From Paenibacillus sp. YPG26 (GTDB taxonomy: Bacteria > Bacillota > Bacilli > Paenibacillales > Paenibacillaceae): DNA of 64,000 nt. The notes beneath the pieces are model-generated. The model was not told the origin of the DNA, ran no database searches, and saw nothing but the letters and a program-made list of their open reading frames with translations. The translations under genes were made by a program, and so were the position numbers. Location of the stretch: assembly GCF_023704175.1 (NCBI RefSeq), contig NZ_CP084530.1, positions 1,042,501 through 1,106,500 of the forward strand, written 5' to 3'. Below, in pieces: positions 52,248-61,460 of the stretch (the first letter of the stretch is position 1; the number at the start of each line of letters is the position of its first letter).

Positions 52248-53276
52248 ATGAAGAAGACGTTTAAAATGTCGGTTGTCATGCTGCTTGCGCTTACTGTGAT
52301 TCTGGCAGGATGCGGCAATAAAAAAAGTGAAACAAACAGCAATGCCGGTACTACTGAAGGCTCATCCAAATCCGCTGTCAAAATCGGCATGGTTACTGAC
52401 GTTGGTGGTGTGAACGACAAATCGTTCAACCAGTCTGCCTGGGAAGGTCTGCAGCAACTGAAGAAGGATAAAGGCGTTGAAGTTAATTATTTGCAAAGTA
52501 CAAAATCAGATGAATACAATTCAAACTTGAATAAATTTGTCAAAGATAAATATGCCTTGACTTGGGGAATTGGCATGAGCCTTGGCGATGCAGTCGGTAA
52601 GGTAGCCAAACAAAATCCCGATGCCAAGCTTGCGATTATCGATGCAGAGGTTGCTGCTCCCAATGTTAAATCGGTAACATTTGCAGAGCATGAAGGCAGC
52701 TTCTTGGTTGGGGTCGTTGCTGGTAAAATGACCAAAACGAACAAAATTGGATTTGTAGGTGGAATTAAGCTCCCAGTTATCGAGCGTTTCGCTGCCGGAT
52801 TTAAAGCGGGTGTGCTTGCGGTTAATCCAAATGCAGAAGTGAACATTAACTACACTGGATCATTTGACAAGCCTGACCAAGGTAAAACGGCAGCAGCGAC
52901 ACAATACAACAATGGGGCAGACATCATCTTCCAGGCAGCAGGCGGGACAGGCACCGGCGTATTTAACGAAGCTCTTGGCCGTGTGAAAAGTGGTCAGAAA
53001 GTATGGGTTATCGGTGTGGATAAAGACCAATCCCTTGAATTCCCTGATGTAACTCTTACTTCCATGGTGAAACGTGTGGATGAAGCTGTTAAGCGTGTCA
53101 GTCAAGAAGTCCTTGATGGTACTTTCAAAGGCGGTCATGAAACTTTGACTTTGAAGGATAACGGTGTAGGAATCCCTGATACCTCCAGCAAGTATGTTCC
53201 AGCTGACGTGCTGAAGCTTGTAGACGAATACAAAGCAAAAATTATTAGCGGCGAAATCAATGTCCCGGTTAAATAA
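52248..53276 (+). CDS. nupN: BMP-family nucleoside-binding lipoprotein
   Basis: A 342-residue lipoprotein. The signal has a KK start and a lipobox LAGC with Cys near 23, then a Ser/Asn/Thr-rich linker. The BMP fold begins VKIGMVTDVGGVNDKSFNQSAWEGL (in parts) and includes GMSLGDAV, HEGSFLVGVVAG and GGTGTGVFNEA. These match TmpC/Med and B. subtilis NupN, the receptor of a guanosine importer. The downstream ATPase and permeases complete the system. GGGGGAT lies before the ATG. Confidence 0.88.
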   Translation: MKKTFKMSVVMLLALTVILAGCGNKKSETNSNAGTTEGSSKSAVKIGMVTDVGGVNDKSFNQSAWEGLQQLKKDKGVEVNYLQSTKSDEYNSNLNKFVKDKYALTWGIGMSLGDAVGKVAKQNPDAKLAIIDAEVAAPNVKSVTFAEHEGSFLVGVVAGKMTKTNKIGFVGGIKLPVIERFAAGFKAGVLAVNPNAEVNINYTGSFDKPDQGKTAAATQYNNGADIIFQAAGGTGTGVFNEALGRVKSGQKVWVIGVDKDQSLEFPDVTLTSMVKRVDEAVKRVSQEVLDGTFKGGHETLTLKDNGVGIPDTSSKYVPADVLKLVDEYKAKIISGEINVPVK

Positions 53277-53341
53277 GCTGTACCTGGGTTGGCTGTAATT
53301 TTTAGTTTAACATGAATGTTATATAGGCTATATTTATAGGG

Positions 53342-53385
53342 CAAGGCTGGTTATCTAACTAGCCTTGTTCCCTTGTTAACAAGGG
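53342..53385 (+). other. two adjacent hairpins between receptor and ATPase genes
   Basis: CAAGGCT/AGCCTTG with inner GTTA/TAAC (53342-53367) and CCCTTG/CAAGGG (53370-53385). Neither has a long T run. They may stop part of the transcripts or protect the 3-prime end, keeping the receptor more abundant than the ATPase. Confidence 0.5.
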
Positions 53386-53436
53386 TTATTTCATGTCCTG
53401 CCTTAGACTATCTATCTTTATGAGAAGGGTGATCTC

Positions 53437-54972
53437 ATGTCAGCAGCACCTCCGGTACTGGAGCTTAAGGGAATTACTAAACGGTTTCCCGGCATAGTGG
53501 CTAATGACTCCATCAGCTTGAAGCTTGAAAAGGGCGAAATTCATGCACTTCTTGGTGAGAATGGTGCCGGCAAGTCTACTCTGATGAACATTGTGTTCGG
53601 GCTGTATCAGCCTGATGAAGGAAGCATCGAAATTAACGGACAACCTGTACTTATTGATAATCCTAACAAGGCGATTGATCTGGGTATCGGCATGGTCCAT
53701 CAGCATTTCAAACTAGTGGAACCCTTTACAGTGACCGAAAACATCATACTGGGCATGGAGCCGCGTAAGGGAGTTAAGCTCGATTATAAGACAGCAGCAG
53801 CCAAGATTATGACTTTGTCTGAGCAATATGGACTCAAAGTGAATCCTCATGCCAAAATCCACGATATTTCCGTAGGTATGCAGCAGCGTGTAGAGATCCT
53901 CAAGACGCTGTACCGCGGAGCGGATATTCTCATTTTTGATGAGCCTACAGCGGTTCTGACACCTCAGGAGATTGCGGAATTAATGGAGATTATGCGCAGG
54001 CTGGTTGCCGAGGGCAAATCTATTATTCTGATTACACATAAGCTGAAGGAGATCATGCAGATCTCGGATATCGTTACAATCATCCGCCGGGGTAAAGTCA
54101 TCGACACGGTTAAGACTTCGGAATCCAGCCCGCAAGAGCTGGCGGAGAAGATGGTGGGAAGAAGCGTATCCTTCAAAGTGGACAAGAAGCCGGCTGAACC
54201 CAGAGAAGCGGTGCTTCAGGTCGACAATATCTCAACCAAGAGCAAGGACGGAGTATCAGTCCTGAATGGACTCAGTCTTACAGTGCGGGCTGGTGAAATT
54301 GTTGGTATAGCGGGAGTAGATGGCAATGGACAAAGTGAACTGATTGAGGCTTTAACAGGACTTCGTAAGATTGATAGTGGATCAATTCAGGTTCTGAATC
54401 AGGAAATTTCAAATCATCCGCCGAGAAAGGTTATTGAAAGCGGTGTGTCCCACATTCCTGAAGACCGTCATAAGCATGGACTTGTGCTTGATTTCTCGAT
54501 GAAAGAGAACATGGTGCTTGAGACATATTACAAGGAGCCATATAACCGTAAAGGCTTCCTGAACTACGCTGCCATTGGCAAGCAGGCGAAACGTCTGATT
54601 GAGCATTTCGATGTACGTACTCCAAGTATGGATACTCTAGCAAGATCCCTATCAGGCGGTAACCAGCAGAAGGCAATTATAGCCCGGGAAATAGACAAGA
54701 ACCCTGATCTCCTGATCGCTGCACAGCCAACCCGTGGTCTGGATGTGGGTGCGATTGAGTTCGTTCAAAGGCAGCTTATCGCACAGAGGGATCAAGGCAA
54801 AGCTGTGCTGCTGATTTCGTTCGAGCTGGATGAAATTATGAATGTATCTGACCGGATTCTGGTTATCTATGAAGGCCGTATTGTAGGTGAGGTGTATCCT
54901 GAGTCAACCAATGATCAGGAGCTTGGTCTGATGATGGCTGGCAGCACGGCGGGAGGTAAGGCACATGAATAA
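53437..54972 (+). CDS. nupO: nucleoside ABC transporter ATP-binding protein (two ABC domains)
   Basis: A 511-residue protein with two ATPase domains in tandem, as in sugar- and nucleoside-type importers. Domain one has [12 protein letters not shown] near 38 and [13 protein letters not shown] with [12 protein letters not shown] near 145-175. Domain two has [14 protein letters not shown] near 290 and [14 protein letters not shown] with [16 protein letters not shown] near 405-435. The second Walker A (G-V-D-G-N-G-Q-S) lacks the lysine, as is usual in this subfamily. It overlaps the first permease gene by eight bases. Confidence 0.9.
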   Translation: MSAAPPVLELKGITKRFPGIVANDSISLKLEKGEIHALLGENGAGKSTLMNIVFGLYQPDEGSIEINGQPVLIDNPNKAIDLGIGMVHQHFKLVEPFTVTENIILGMEPRKGVKLDYKTAAAKIMTLSEQYGLKVNPHAKIHDISVGMQQRVEILKTLYRGADILIFDEPTAVLTPQEIAELMEIMRRLVAEGKSIILITHKLKEIMQISDIVTIIRRGKVIDTVKTSESSPQELAEKMVGRSVSFKVDKKPAEPREAVLQVDNISTKSKDGVSVLNGLSLTVRAGEIVGIAGVDGNGQSELIEALTGLRKIDSGSIQVLNQEISNHPPRKVIESGVSHIPEDRHKHGLVLDFSMKENMVLETYYKEPYNRKGFLNYAAIGKQAKRLIEHFDVRTPSMDTLARSLSGGNQQKAIIAREIDKNPDLLIAAQPTRGLDVGAIEFVQRQLIAQRDQGKAVLLISFELDEIMNVSDRILVIYEGRIVGEVYPESTNDQELGLMMAGSTAGGKAHE

Positions 54973-56041
54973 ATTATACAGAATATTTACCGGAAGTATG
55001 ATTATCCCTCTGGTCGCCATTGTATTCGGTCTGATTGTAGGGGCAATTATCATGTATGCAGGTGGATATGAACCACTGCTTGCGTATCAATCTCTTATCG
55101 AGCAGGTATTCGGGAACCTGTATGATTTCGGGGAGACGCTGCGTGAGATTACGCCGCTCATCTTGACGGGCCTTGCCGTTGCTTTTGCCTTTAGAGCGGG
55201 TCTGTTTAACATTGGTGGTGAAGGCCAATTCATCATTGGAATGACGGCGGCTACATTTGTCGGCGTCAAGGTGACGGGTCTGCCATCCATCATTCATGCT
55301 CCTCTTGCTGTAATTGCAGGTGCCCTATGCGGCGGTCTGTGGGCTGCTATCGCTGGTTACCTCAAAGCTAAAAGAGGCGTGAATGAGGTTATTACCACGA
55401 TCATGCTGAACTGGACAGCTCTATACCTGGGGAATTATATCGTCAATGCCTTCCTGCTTCCTGAAGGAATGGATCACTCGGAAGAGATTCAACCTACCGC
55501 TTCAATTTCAATTGAAAGTCTTGTTACTTTCTTCAACGATGCCCGCATGCACTGGGGAATGCTGCTGGCTGTGCTTGCATCTGTGTTCTTCTATTACTTC
55601 TTATGGAAGAGCAAACAGGGTTATGAGCTTCGTGCTGTAGGCCTCAATCCTAATGCCGCAGAGTATGCAGGAATGAACGTGGGGCGTAATGTTGTTAAAG
55701 CCATGTTTATCAGTGGCGTGTTCGCGGGCCTGGCCGGCGCGGTTCAAGTGCTCGGAGTATTTCATTACCAATCAATCATGTCCGGAATGCCGGGGATTGG
55801 CTTTGATGGGATCGCCGTAGCCTTGATCGGACTGAACCACCCGTTCGGGATTTTGCTGGGAGGATCGTTGTTCGGTATTCTGACCTATGGGTCTGCGGGG
55901 ATGAGCTTCGGCGCAGGTGTGCCGCCGGAACTGATTCGGATTGTCATCGGCTCCATCATCTTCTTCATTGCCGCACAGGGCATCGTACGCTGGGTACTTA
56001 AGCCTTTTTACTCCAAACGCAAGAAAGAGAAGGTGTTGTAA
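54965..56041 (+). CDS. nupP: nucleoside ABC transporter permease 1
   Basis: A 358-residue BPD_transp_2 permease with about nine helices. ETLREITPLILTGLAVAFAF and AGLFNIGGEGQFIIG near 55-85, plus GVNEVITTIMLNW near 137, are hallmarks of the nucleoside/simple sugar permease pair. It overlaps the ATPase gene by eight bases and abuts the next permease gene. Confidence 0.9.
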   Translation: MNKLYRIFTGSMIIPLVAIVFGLIVGAIIMYAGGYEPLLAYQSLIEQVFGNLYDFGETLREITPLILTGLAVAFAFRAGLFNIGGEGQFIIGMTAATFVGVKVTGLPSIIHAPLAVIAGALCGGLWAAIAGYLKAKRGVNEVITTIMLNWTALYLGNYIVNAFLLPEGMDHSEEIQPTASISIESLVTFFNDARMHWGMLLAVLASVFFYYFLWKSKQGYELRAVGLNPNAAEYAGMNVGRNVVKAMFISGVFAGLAGAVQVLGVFHYQSIMSGMPGIGFDGIAVALIGLNHPFGILLGGSLFGILTYGSAGMSFGAGVPPELIRIVIGSIIFFIAAQGIVRWVLKPFYSKRKKEKVL

Positions 56042-57001
56042 ATGGATTGGATAACTACTTTAGGCCAGTTAATAAATACGACGCTTGTATTCTCTACAGC
56101 GCTTATTTTTGCGGCCTTGGGCGGCATCTTCTCAGAGCGTTCAGGGGTAACCAATATCGGTATTGAAGGGCTTATGACCTTCGGGGCCTTCTCTGCCGCA
56201 GTAGCTACTTACTATGCTGAACAATCGGGCATGGGTGGTGGGGCTCCTTGGGTGGGTCTTATTGCGGCCATAATTACAGGGACACTTGCTTCATTAATCC
56301 ACGCTCTAGCCTCGATCACCTTCAAGGCAGACCAGATTATAAGCGGGATCGTAATCAACTTCCTGGCTGCAGGCAGTACATTGTATCTCGTTAAGCTGAT
56401 GTTCAGTGGCAGTGGCGAGACTCCACTTCTGCAGGTGGTTAGTAAATACCCGATTCCGGGACTGTCCGAGATTCCGATTATTGGGGAGGGCTTATTTAAC
56501 AATTACCCTACCACTTATTTGGCGATAATTCTGGTATTCGCAGCTTATTACATTCTCTACAAAACTCCATTTGGTCTGCGTCTGCGTTCTGTGGGGGAGC
56601 ATCCAAGTGCAGCGGATACTGTAGGGATCAACGTTCGCCGTATGCGCTACATCGGGGTGATGATTAGTGGTGCTCTCGCGGCTTTGGGCGGTGCGACGAT
56701 TACCCTTACCACCACGAGCACCTTTGCGCATAATACCATTTCGGGCCAGGGCTTTATCGCAATTGCGGCAATGATCTTCGGGAAATGGAACCCAATTGGT
56801 GCGTTCTGGGCAGCGGCATTCTTCGGCTTCTCTCAAGCGATTCGCAGTTATGTTACGCTGTTCTCCTGGTCCAGCCATATCCCAATGGAATTCATCTACA
56901 TGCTTCCATATGTGCTGACCATCATCGTATTGGTAGCGGCAGTAGGACGTTCATCCGCACCGGCCGCGCTCGGCGTCCCTTACGATCCGGGCAAAAGATA
57001 A
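56042..57001 (+). CDS. nupQ: nucleoside ABC transporter permease 2
   Basis: A 319-residue permease of the same family. ALGGIFSERSGVTNIGIEGLM near 25-45 and ADQIISGIVINFLAAG are typical of the second partner. The IRRGVNV-like loop is here VGINVRRMRYIGV. The ATG directly follows the stop of nupP. A terminator follows the gene. Confidence 0.9.
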   Translation: MDWITTLGQLINTTLVFSTALIFAALGGIFSERSGVTNIGIEGLMTFGAFSAAVATYYAEQSGMGGGAPWVGLIAAIITGTLASLIHALASITFKADQIISGIVINFLAAGSTLYLVKLMFSGSGETPLLQVVSKYPIPGLSEIPIIGEGLFNNYPTTYLAIILVFAAYYILYKTPFGLRLRSVGEHPSAADTVGINVRRMRYIGVMISGALAALGGATITLTTTSTFAHNTISGQGFIAIAAMIFGKWNPIGAFWAAAFFGFSQAIRSYVTLFSWSSHIPMEFIYMLPYVLTIIVLVAAVGRSSAPAALGVPYDPGKR

Positions 57002-57019
57002 TATAGGCGTGCAGATCAC

Positions 57020-57056
57020 AAAAAGGCAGGGCTTCTACTTGAAGCCCTGCCTTTTC
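57020..57056. terminator. intrinsic terminator after nupQ
   Basis: AAAGGCAGGGCTTC and GAAGCCCTGCCTTT form a 14-pair stem with a five-base loop and T/A runs on either side, so it may also serve the leftward ywbE. Confidence 0.9.
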
Positions 57057-57132
57057 TGCGCCCGGTACTCCGACGTTAGCTGGGGATAAATATTCAGTCG
57101 GAATCTGGTTGGTTCAACCAGTGAAGTCAAAT

Positions 57133-57327
57133 TTAAATATGGACGTTCTTGACTCGGCCCACCTGACCATCCTCCAAGCGTACTTTGATTCCATGTGGGT
57201 GGCTTGGAGAGTTGGTTAGAATGTCTTTCACAATGCCCCGGGTTAATTGACCGGAGCGCTGATCTTTCTTGAGTACGATGTCCACCGTTCGTCCGGGGAG
57301 GATGTTTTTGCGTTCTGTTCCATTCAT
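57133..57327 (-). CDS. ywbE: YwbE-family small basic protein
   Basis: A 64-residue protein reading NILPGRTVDIVLKKDQRSG, then LTRGIVKDILTNSPSHPHG and IKVRLEDGQVGRV, the full YwbE pattern (DUF2196). It is probably a small beta-barrel of unknown function. A longer frame to 57447 crosses the divergent promoter, so the ATG at 57327 is preferred, with AAAGGAG 13 bases upstream, slightly far. Confidence 0.87.
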   Translation of the reverse strand: MNGTERKNILPGRTVDIVLKKDQRSGQLTRGIVKDILTNSPSHPHGIKVRLEDGQVGRVKNVHI

Positions 57328-57408
57328 GTGGTTCGTTGGTCTCCTTTGTGTAGATAACACAAACATATCATATCGGAAGGGGAATCCAAAGCTTTGACAG
57401 GATTCGAC

Positions 57409-57438
57409 TTGCCAATGGGTGCATGTTTTGCATATAAT
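57409..57438 (+). promoter_or_regulatory. sigma-A promoter of pheS-pheT
   Basis: TTGCCA (57409-57414), 18 bases, and a perfect TATAAT (57433-57438). It lies directly before the T-box leader. Confidence 0.68.
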
Positions 57439-57444
57439 ATTGAA

Positions 57445-57770
57445 CATAAGTATGCTAGGGATAACCAGATATGAAATGCTATGATGGAGAAGAGTAAGCA
57501 GTGCCTCTTTACAGGGAGGAAGCGCCGTTAGATTGAGAGCGCTTCTATAGAACCAGGCTGTCGAAGTTCACTCCGGAGCAGCGCCTTGAACCGATGGTCA
57601 GAAGACTATGGCATTAGAGGCTGCCGGCAACGAACCGTTAATTCGATGAGTGAGTGATGTATGTCTAAGGATGCAGCTGTTATGGTGTGCATTCATGAGA
57701 ACACGGATCTAACAAGGGTGGTACCACGGTCTTTTCGTCCCTTACGGGAGAGAAGGCCTTTTTATGTTGT
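57445..57770 (+). promoter_or_regulatory. T-box leader of pheS-pheT
   Basis: The core GGGTGGTACCACGG lies at about 57716-57729. The terminator AAGGCC-type stem with GGTCTTTTCGTCCC and five T ends near 57764. A TTC triplet at 57567-57569, in the context GAAGTTCACTCCGGAG, is a good phenylalanine specifier candidate. Confidence 0.93.
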
Positions 57771-57844
57771 TCACAGGACTTGAATCATTATGTGGCAGGA
57801 AGCAGGATCGTATCATGGGTCTTAAACTTTAAGGAGGTTCATAA

Positions 57845-58879
57845 ATGAAAGAACGGTTGGAATCATTGAAAATTGAGGCGTTAGAGCAGCTGAAGGACGT
57901 TGCTGATGCCGGACAGCTTAATGATCTCAGGGTGAAGTACTTGGGTAAGAAAGGCGCCCTCACAGAAATCTTAAGAGGTATGGGTGCTCTAAGTGCAGAG
58001 GAGCGCCCGGTAATCGGTCAAGTCGCTAACGAGGTTCGTGCTGCTATCGAAGAAGTGATTGAGCGTCAGCAGCTGGAGTTCCAGAATAAGGAGACCGAAC
58101 AGAGACTTGCAGCCGAGAAAGTGGATGTAACTCTGCCGGGACGCCCGCTCAGACAGGGCAGTGTTCATCCTCTGAATAAGGTCATTCAGGACATTGAAGA
58201 GATCTTTATTGGACTTGGATACCGCATAGCGGAAGGGCCTGAAGTAGAGACCGACTATTATAACTTTGAAGCGCTCAACCTGCCGAAGAATCACCCTGCC
58301 CGCGACATGCAGGATTCCTTTTACATTACAGATGACATTCTGATGCGGACACAGACCTCTCCAGTGCAGGTTCGCACGATGGAAGCCATGAAAGGCGAGG
58401 TGCCGGTTAAAGTTATTTGCCCAGGTAAGGTCTACCGCCGCGATGATGATGATGCGACCCACTCCTTCCAGTTCAACCAGATTGAAGGTCTTGTGATTGG
58501 CAAAGGAATCCGGATGAGCGATCTGAAGGGGACTCTTCTCCAGTTCACCCGCGAGATGTTCGGACCTGAGACACAGATTCGTCTGCGTCCAAGCTTCTTC
58601 CCTTTCACAGAGCCAAGTGCAGAGGTTGACGTCACCTGTGTGAAATGTGGCGGTTCAGGCTGCCGGATGTGCAAGCATACGGGCTGGCTTGAAATTCTGG
58701 GCTGCGGAATGGTTCACCCGCGTGTGCTTGAGATGGGCGGATATGATCCGGAGGAGTATACGGGCTTTGCCTTCGGGATGGGCGTAGAGCGAATTGCGAT
58801 TCTCAAATACGGCATTGATGACATCCGTCATTTCTACAGCAATGACTTGCGGTTCCTGCAGCAGTTTGCTCGCAACTAA
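57845..58879 (+). CDS. pheS: phenylalanyl-tRNA synthetase, alpha subunit
   Basis: The 344-residue catalytic subunit of the tetrameric synthetase. A coiled N-terminal arm (1-85) is followed by the class II core with [19 protein letters not shown], the motif 2 region [15 protein letters not shown] near 200, the cysteine-containing [20 protein letters not shown] near 265, and motif 3 [17 protein letters not shown] near 307. AAGGAGG precedes the ATG. It is the first gene of the T-box operon. Confidence 0.96.
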   Translation: MKERLESLKIEALEQLKDVADAGQLNDLRVKYLGKKGALTEILRGMGALSAEERPVIGQVANEVRAAIEEVIERQQLEFQNKETEQRLAAEKVDVTLPGRPLRQGSVHPLNKVIQDIEEIFIGLGYRIAEGPEVETDYYNFEALNLPKNHPARDMQDSFYITDDILMRTQTSPVQVRTMEAMKGEVPVKVICPGKVYRRDDDDATHSFQFNQIEGLVIGKGIRMSDLKGTLLQFTREMFGPETQIRLRPSFFPFTEPSAEVDVTCVKCGGSGCRMCKHTGWLEILGCGMVHPRVLEMGGYDPEEYTGFAFGMGVERIAILKYGIDDIRHFYSNDLRFLQQFARN

Positions 58880-58903
58880 TTATCGAAGGGAAGGGACATA
58901 TTC

Positions 58904-61351
58904 ATGAAAGTATCAACCGAATGGTTGTCGGATTATATATCGTTGGACAATGTAGTCACGGAGGAATTGGCTGAGCAGATTACACGCTCCGGTATTGAGA
59001 TTGATTCCGTAGAGAAAAGAAGTCCGGGCGTAAGCCAGGTTGTTGTCGGTTACGTGAAGAGTAAGGAGAAGCATCCCGATGCAGATAAGCTTAATGTATG
59101 TATCATTGATGCGGGACTGGGTGAAGATCTTCAGATCGTGTGCGGAGCCAAGAATGTGGATGCCGGTCAAAAGGTACCCGTGGCTCTAGTAGGCGCCAAG
59201 CTTCCGGGTGGACTTGAGATCAAGAAGGCCAAGCTGCGGGGTGTGGCCTCCCAAGGGATGATCTGTTCAGCTAAGGAACTCGGTCTGAATGAGAAATTCG
59301 TGCCGAAGGAACAGCAGGAAGGAATTCTTGTGCTTCCGGAAAATACGTCGATTGGCGTTCCGATTAACGGCGTGCTCGGACTGGATGATGAAGTGCTTGA
59401 CTTTGATCTGACTCCGAATCGCTCGGACTGTCTCAGTATGCTTGGGGCAGCATATGAGGTAGGTGCTATCCTAGGGCGGGAAGTGAACATTCCTGAGCCG
59501 TCCAAGACACTGATCGAGGTCTCCGAAGCTGCGGGCAATCACATCGCTGTTCATAACACGGCTCCGGAGCTGTGCAACCATTATGCGGTGCGTTACTTCT
59601 CCAATGTGAAAGTTGGACCTTCGCCGCAGTGGATGCAGAATCGTCTAGCTGCAGCTGGGGTTCGTCCAATCAATAACATTGTGGATATCACGAACTATGT
59701 CATGATGGAGTACGGTCAGCCTTTGCATGCTTTTGATGCGGATCAGATTGCCGGTGGATCCATTGGTGTTCGTCAGGCAGAAGAAGGGGAGACCCTGGTG
59801 ACTCTGGACGGGCAGGAGCGCAAGCTTGAGGCAGGTACTCTGCTCATCACAGATGGGGAGAATAAGCCAGTCGGTCTTGCCGGTGTTATGGGCGGATTGA
59901 ATTCTGAGGTAACGGATGGTACCGTTAATCTTATTCTGGAATCGGCGCATTTCGATGGCGGCAGTGTCCGCAAGACCTCCCGTCAGCTTGGCCTTCGGTC
60001 AGAGGCTTCCCTGCGTTTCGAGAAGGAAGTCGACCCGAACCGGGTCATTCCTGCACTTAACCGGGCTGCAGCACTGATTGCAGAATATGCCGGAGGTACT
60101 GTATATCAGGGGATTGTAGAATCCGTAAATAAGACACCGGAAGAAAAGAAAATTACGCTGTCGCTTGCCAAGCTGAATGGATATTTGGGAACAGATATCT
60201 CGATGCTCGAAGTGAAAACGATCTTCACACGCCTAAATTTCGATAGTGCTGAGCGTCAAGGAGAAATTGAAGTGCTTGTTCCATCCCGGCGCGGAGATAT
60301 TACCCGCGATGTGGACTTGATTGAAGAGATTGCCCGTCTATACGGATATGCCAATATTCCAACTACCGCGATCGAGGGGTCAACCACAGCCGGTTCTTAC
60401 ACAAGGGAGCAGTTCCTTCGCCGCAGCCTTCGTACACTGTTGACTCATGGTGGCTGGCAGGAAGTCATTAGCTACTCATTCACGCACGAATCCTCTGTAG
60501 GCTTGTTCCCGACTCTATCCGAGGGGAGCCGCGCAGTGAAGCTGGCTATGCCCATGAGCGAGGACAGAAGCGTGCTTCGTACCAGTACGATCCCGCAGCT
60601 TATTGACATTGCAAGCTATAACCGGAATCGCAAGCAGGAGAATCTATCCATATTTGAAATCGGCAGTGTGTTCTGGACAGATGAAGATAAGCTGACCAGA
60701 CAACCGCGGGAGCTGCCTGTGCTGAGCTTCCTGCTAACAGGTCTTCGTCAGGAGAAGCAGTGGAATATCCAAGCCGAGAAAGTGGACTTCTTCGATCTGA
60801 AGGGCGCCATTGAAAGTGTGACTGAATATCTGGGTCTTCGTGACAAGGTGACTTATGAAGCCGACCGTCCGGAAGGCTTCCATCCAGGCCGGTCCGCCTC
60901 CATCTATCTGAAGGCAGGGGAAGATAAGATTCGCATCGGGGTACTTGGGCAGATGCATCCGAACCTGCAGCGGGACAAAGACCTGGAGGATACCTATGTA
61001 GCGGAGCTTCTTCTGGAGCCTATGTACCAGCATGCAGTAAGCAATATTGAATACAGCGAGCTGCCAAGATTCCCTTCAGTCGAAAGAGACATCGCAGTGG
61101 TTGTGGACAATGAGGTTGAAGCTGGAGCCTTGATTCAGGCGATTCAAGGGGCAGCAGGTGAACTGCTCACCTCTATTCAAGTCTTTGATGTGTTCACAGG
61201 CAGCAAACTAGGAGATAACAAGAAAAGTGTGGCAATCTCCATGGTATATTTGCATAAGGAACGCACATTGACAGAAGACGATATAACCACCGTGCATGAT
61301 CGTGTACTTGAAGTTCTTGAACAAACTTTTGCCGCAGAGCTTAGAAAATAG
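58904..61351 (+). CDS. pheT: phenylalanyl-tRNA synthetase, beta subunit
   Basis: An 815-residue subunit with an EMAP-like tRNA-binding domain (about 40-155: VGYVKSKEKHPDADKLNVC), the B3/4 editing domain with NRSDCLSMLG near 170 and MMEYGQPLHAFDAD, the B5 domain, a core-like domain and a C-terminal FDX-ACB domain ending near 814 (LPRFPSVERDIAVVV). The full length matches Bacillus PheT. GAAGGGAAGGG precedes the ATG. Confidence 0.96.
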   Translation: MKVSTEWLSDYISLDNVVTEELAEQITRSGIEIDSVEKRSPGVSQVVVGYVKSKEKHPDADKLNVCIIDAGLGEDLQIVCGAKNVDAGQKVPVALVGAKLPGGLEIKKAKLRGVASQGMICSAKELGLNEKFVPKEQQEGILVLPENTSIGVPINGVLGLDDEVLDFDLTPNRSDCLSMLGAAYEVGAILGREVNIPEPSKTLIEVSEAAGNHIAVHNTAPELCNHYAVRYFSNVKVGPSPQWMQNRLAAAGVRPINNIVDITNYVMMEYGQPLHAFDADQIAGGSIGVRQAEEGETLVTLDGQERKLEAGTLLITDGENKPVGLAGVMGGLNSEVTDGTVNLILESAHFDGGSVRKTSRQLGLRSEASLRFEKEVDPNRVIPALNRAAALIAEYAGGTVYQGIVESVNKTPEEKKITLSLAKLNGYLGTDISMLEVKTIFTRLNFDSAERQGEIEVLVPSRRGDITRDVDLIEEIARLYGYANIPTTAIEGSTTAGSYTREQFLRRSLRTLLTHGGWQEVISYSFTHESSVGLFPTLSEGSRAVKLAMPMSEDRSVLRTSTIPQLIDIASYNRNRKQENLSIFEIGSVFWTDEDKLTRQPRELPVLSFLLTGLRQEKQWNIQAEKVDFFDLKGAIESVTEYLGLRDKVTYEADRPEGFHPGRSASIYLKAGEDKIRIGVLGQMHPNLQRDKDLEDTYVAELLLEPMYQHAVSNIEYSELPRFPSVERDIAVVVDNEVEAGALIQAIQGAAGELLTSIQVFDVFTGSKLGDNKKSVAISMVYLHKERTLTEDDITTVHDRVLEVLEQTFAAELRK

Positions 61352-61460
61352 CAGGAAATTATAGAAGTCACATCGAATCCTATAGCAAGCAAGATTCGAT
61401 GTGGCTTTTGTACAATAACACATCTTGGACCAGACAGAAGAACTGAAGGAGGTACTTGCT

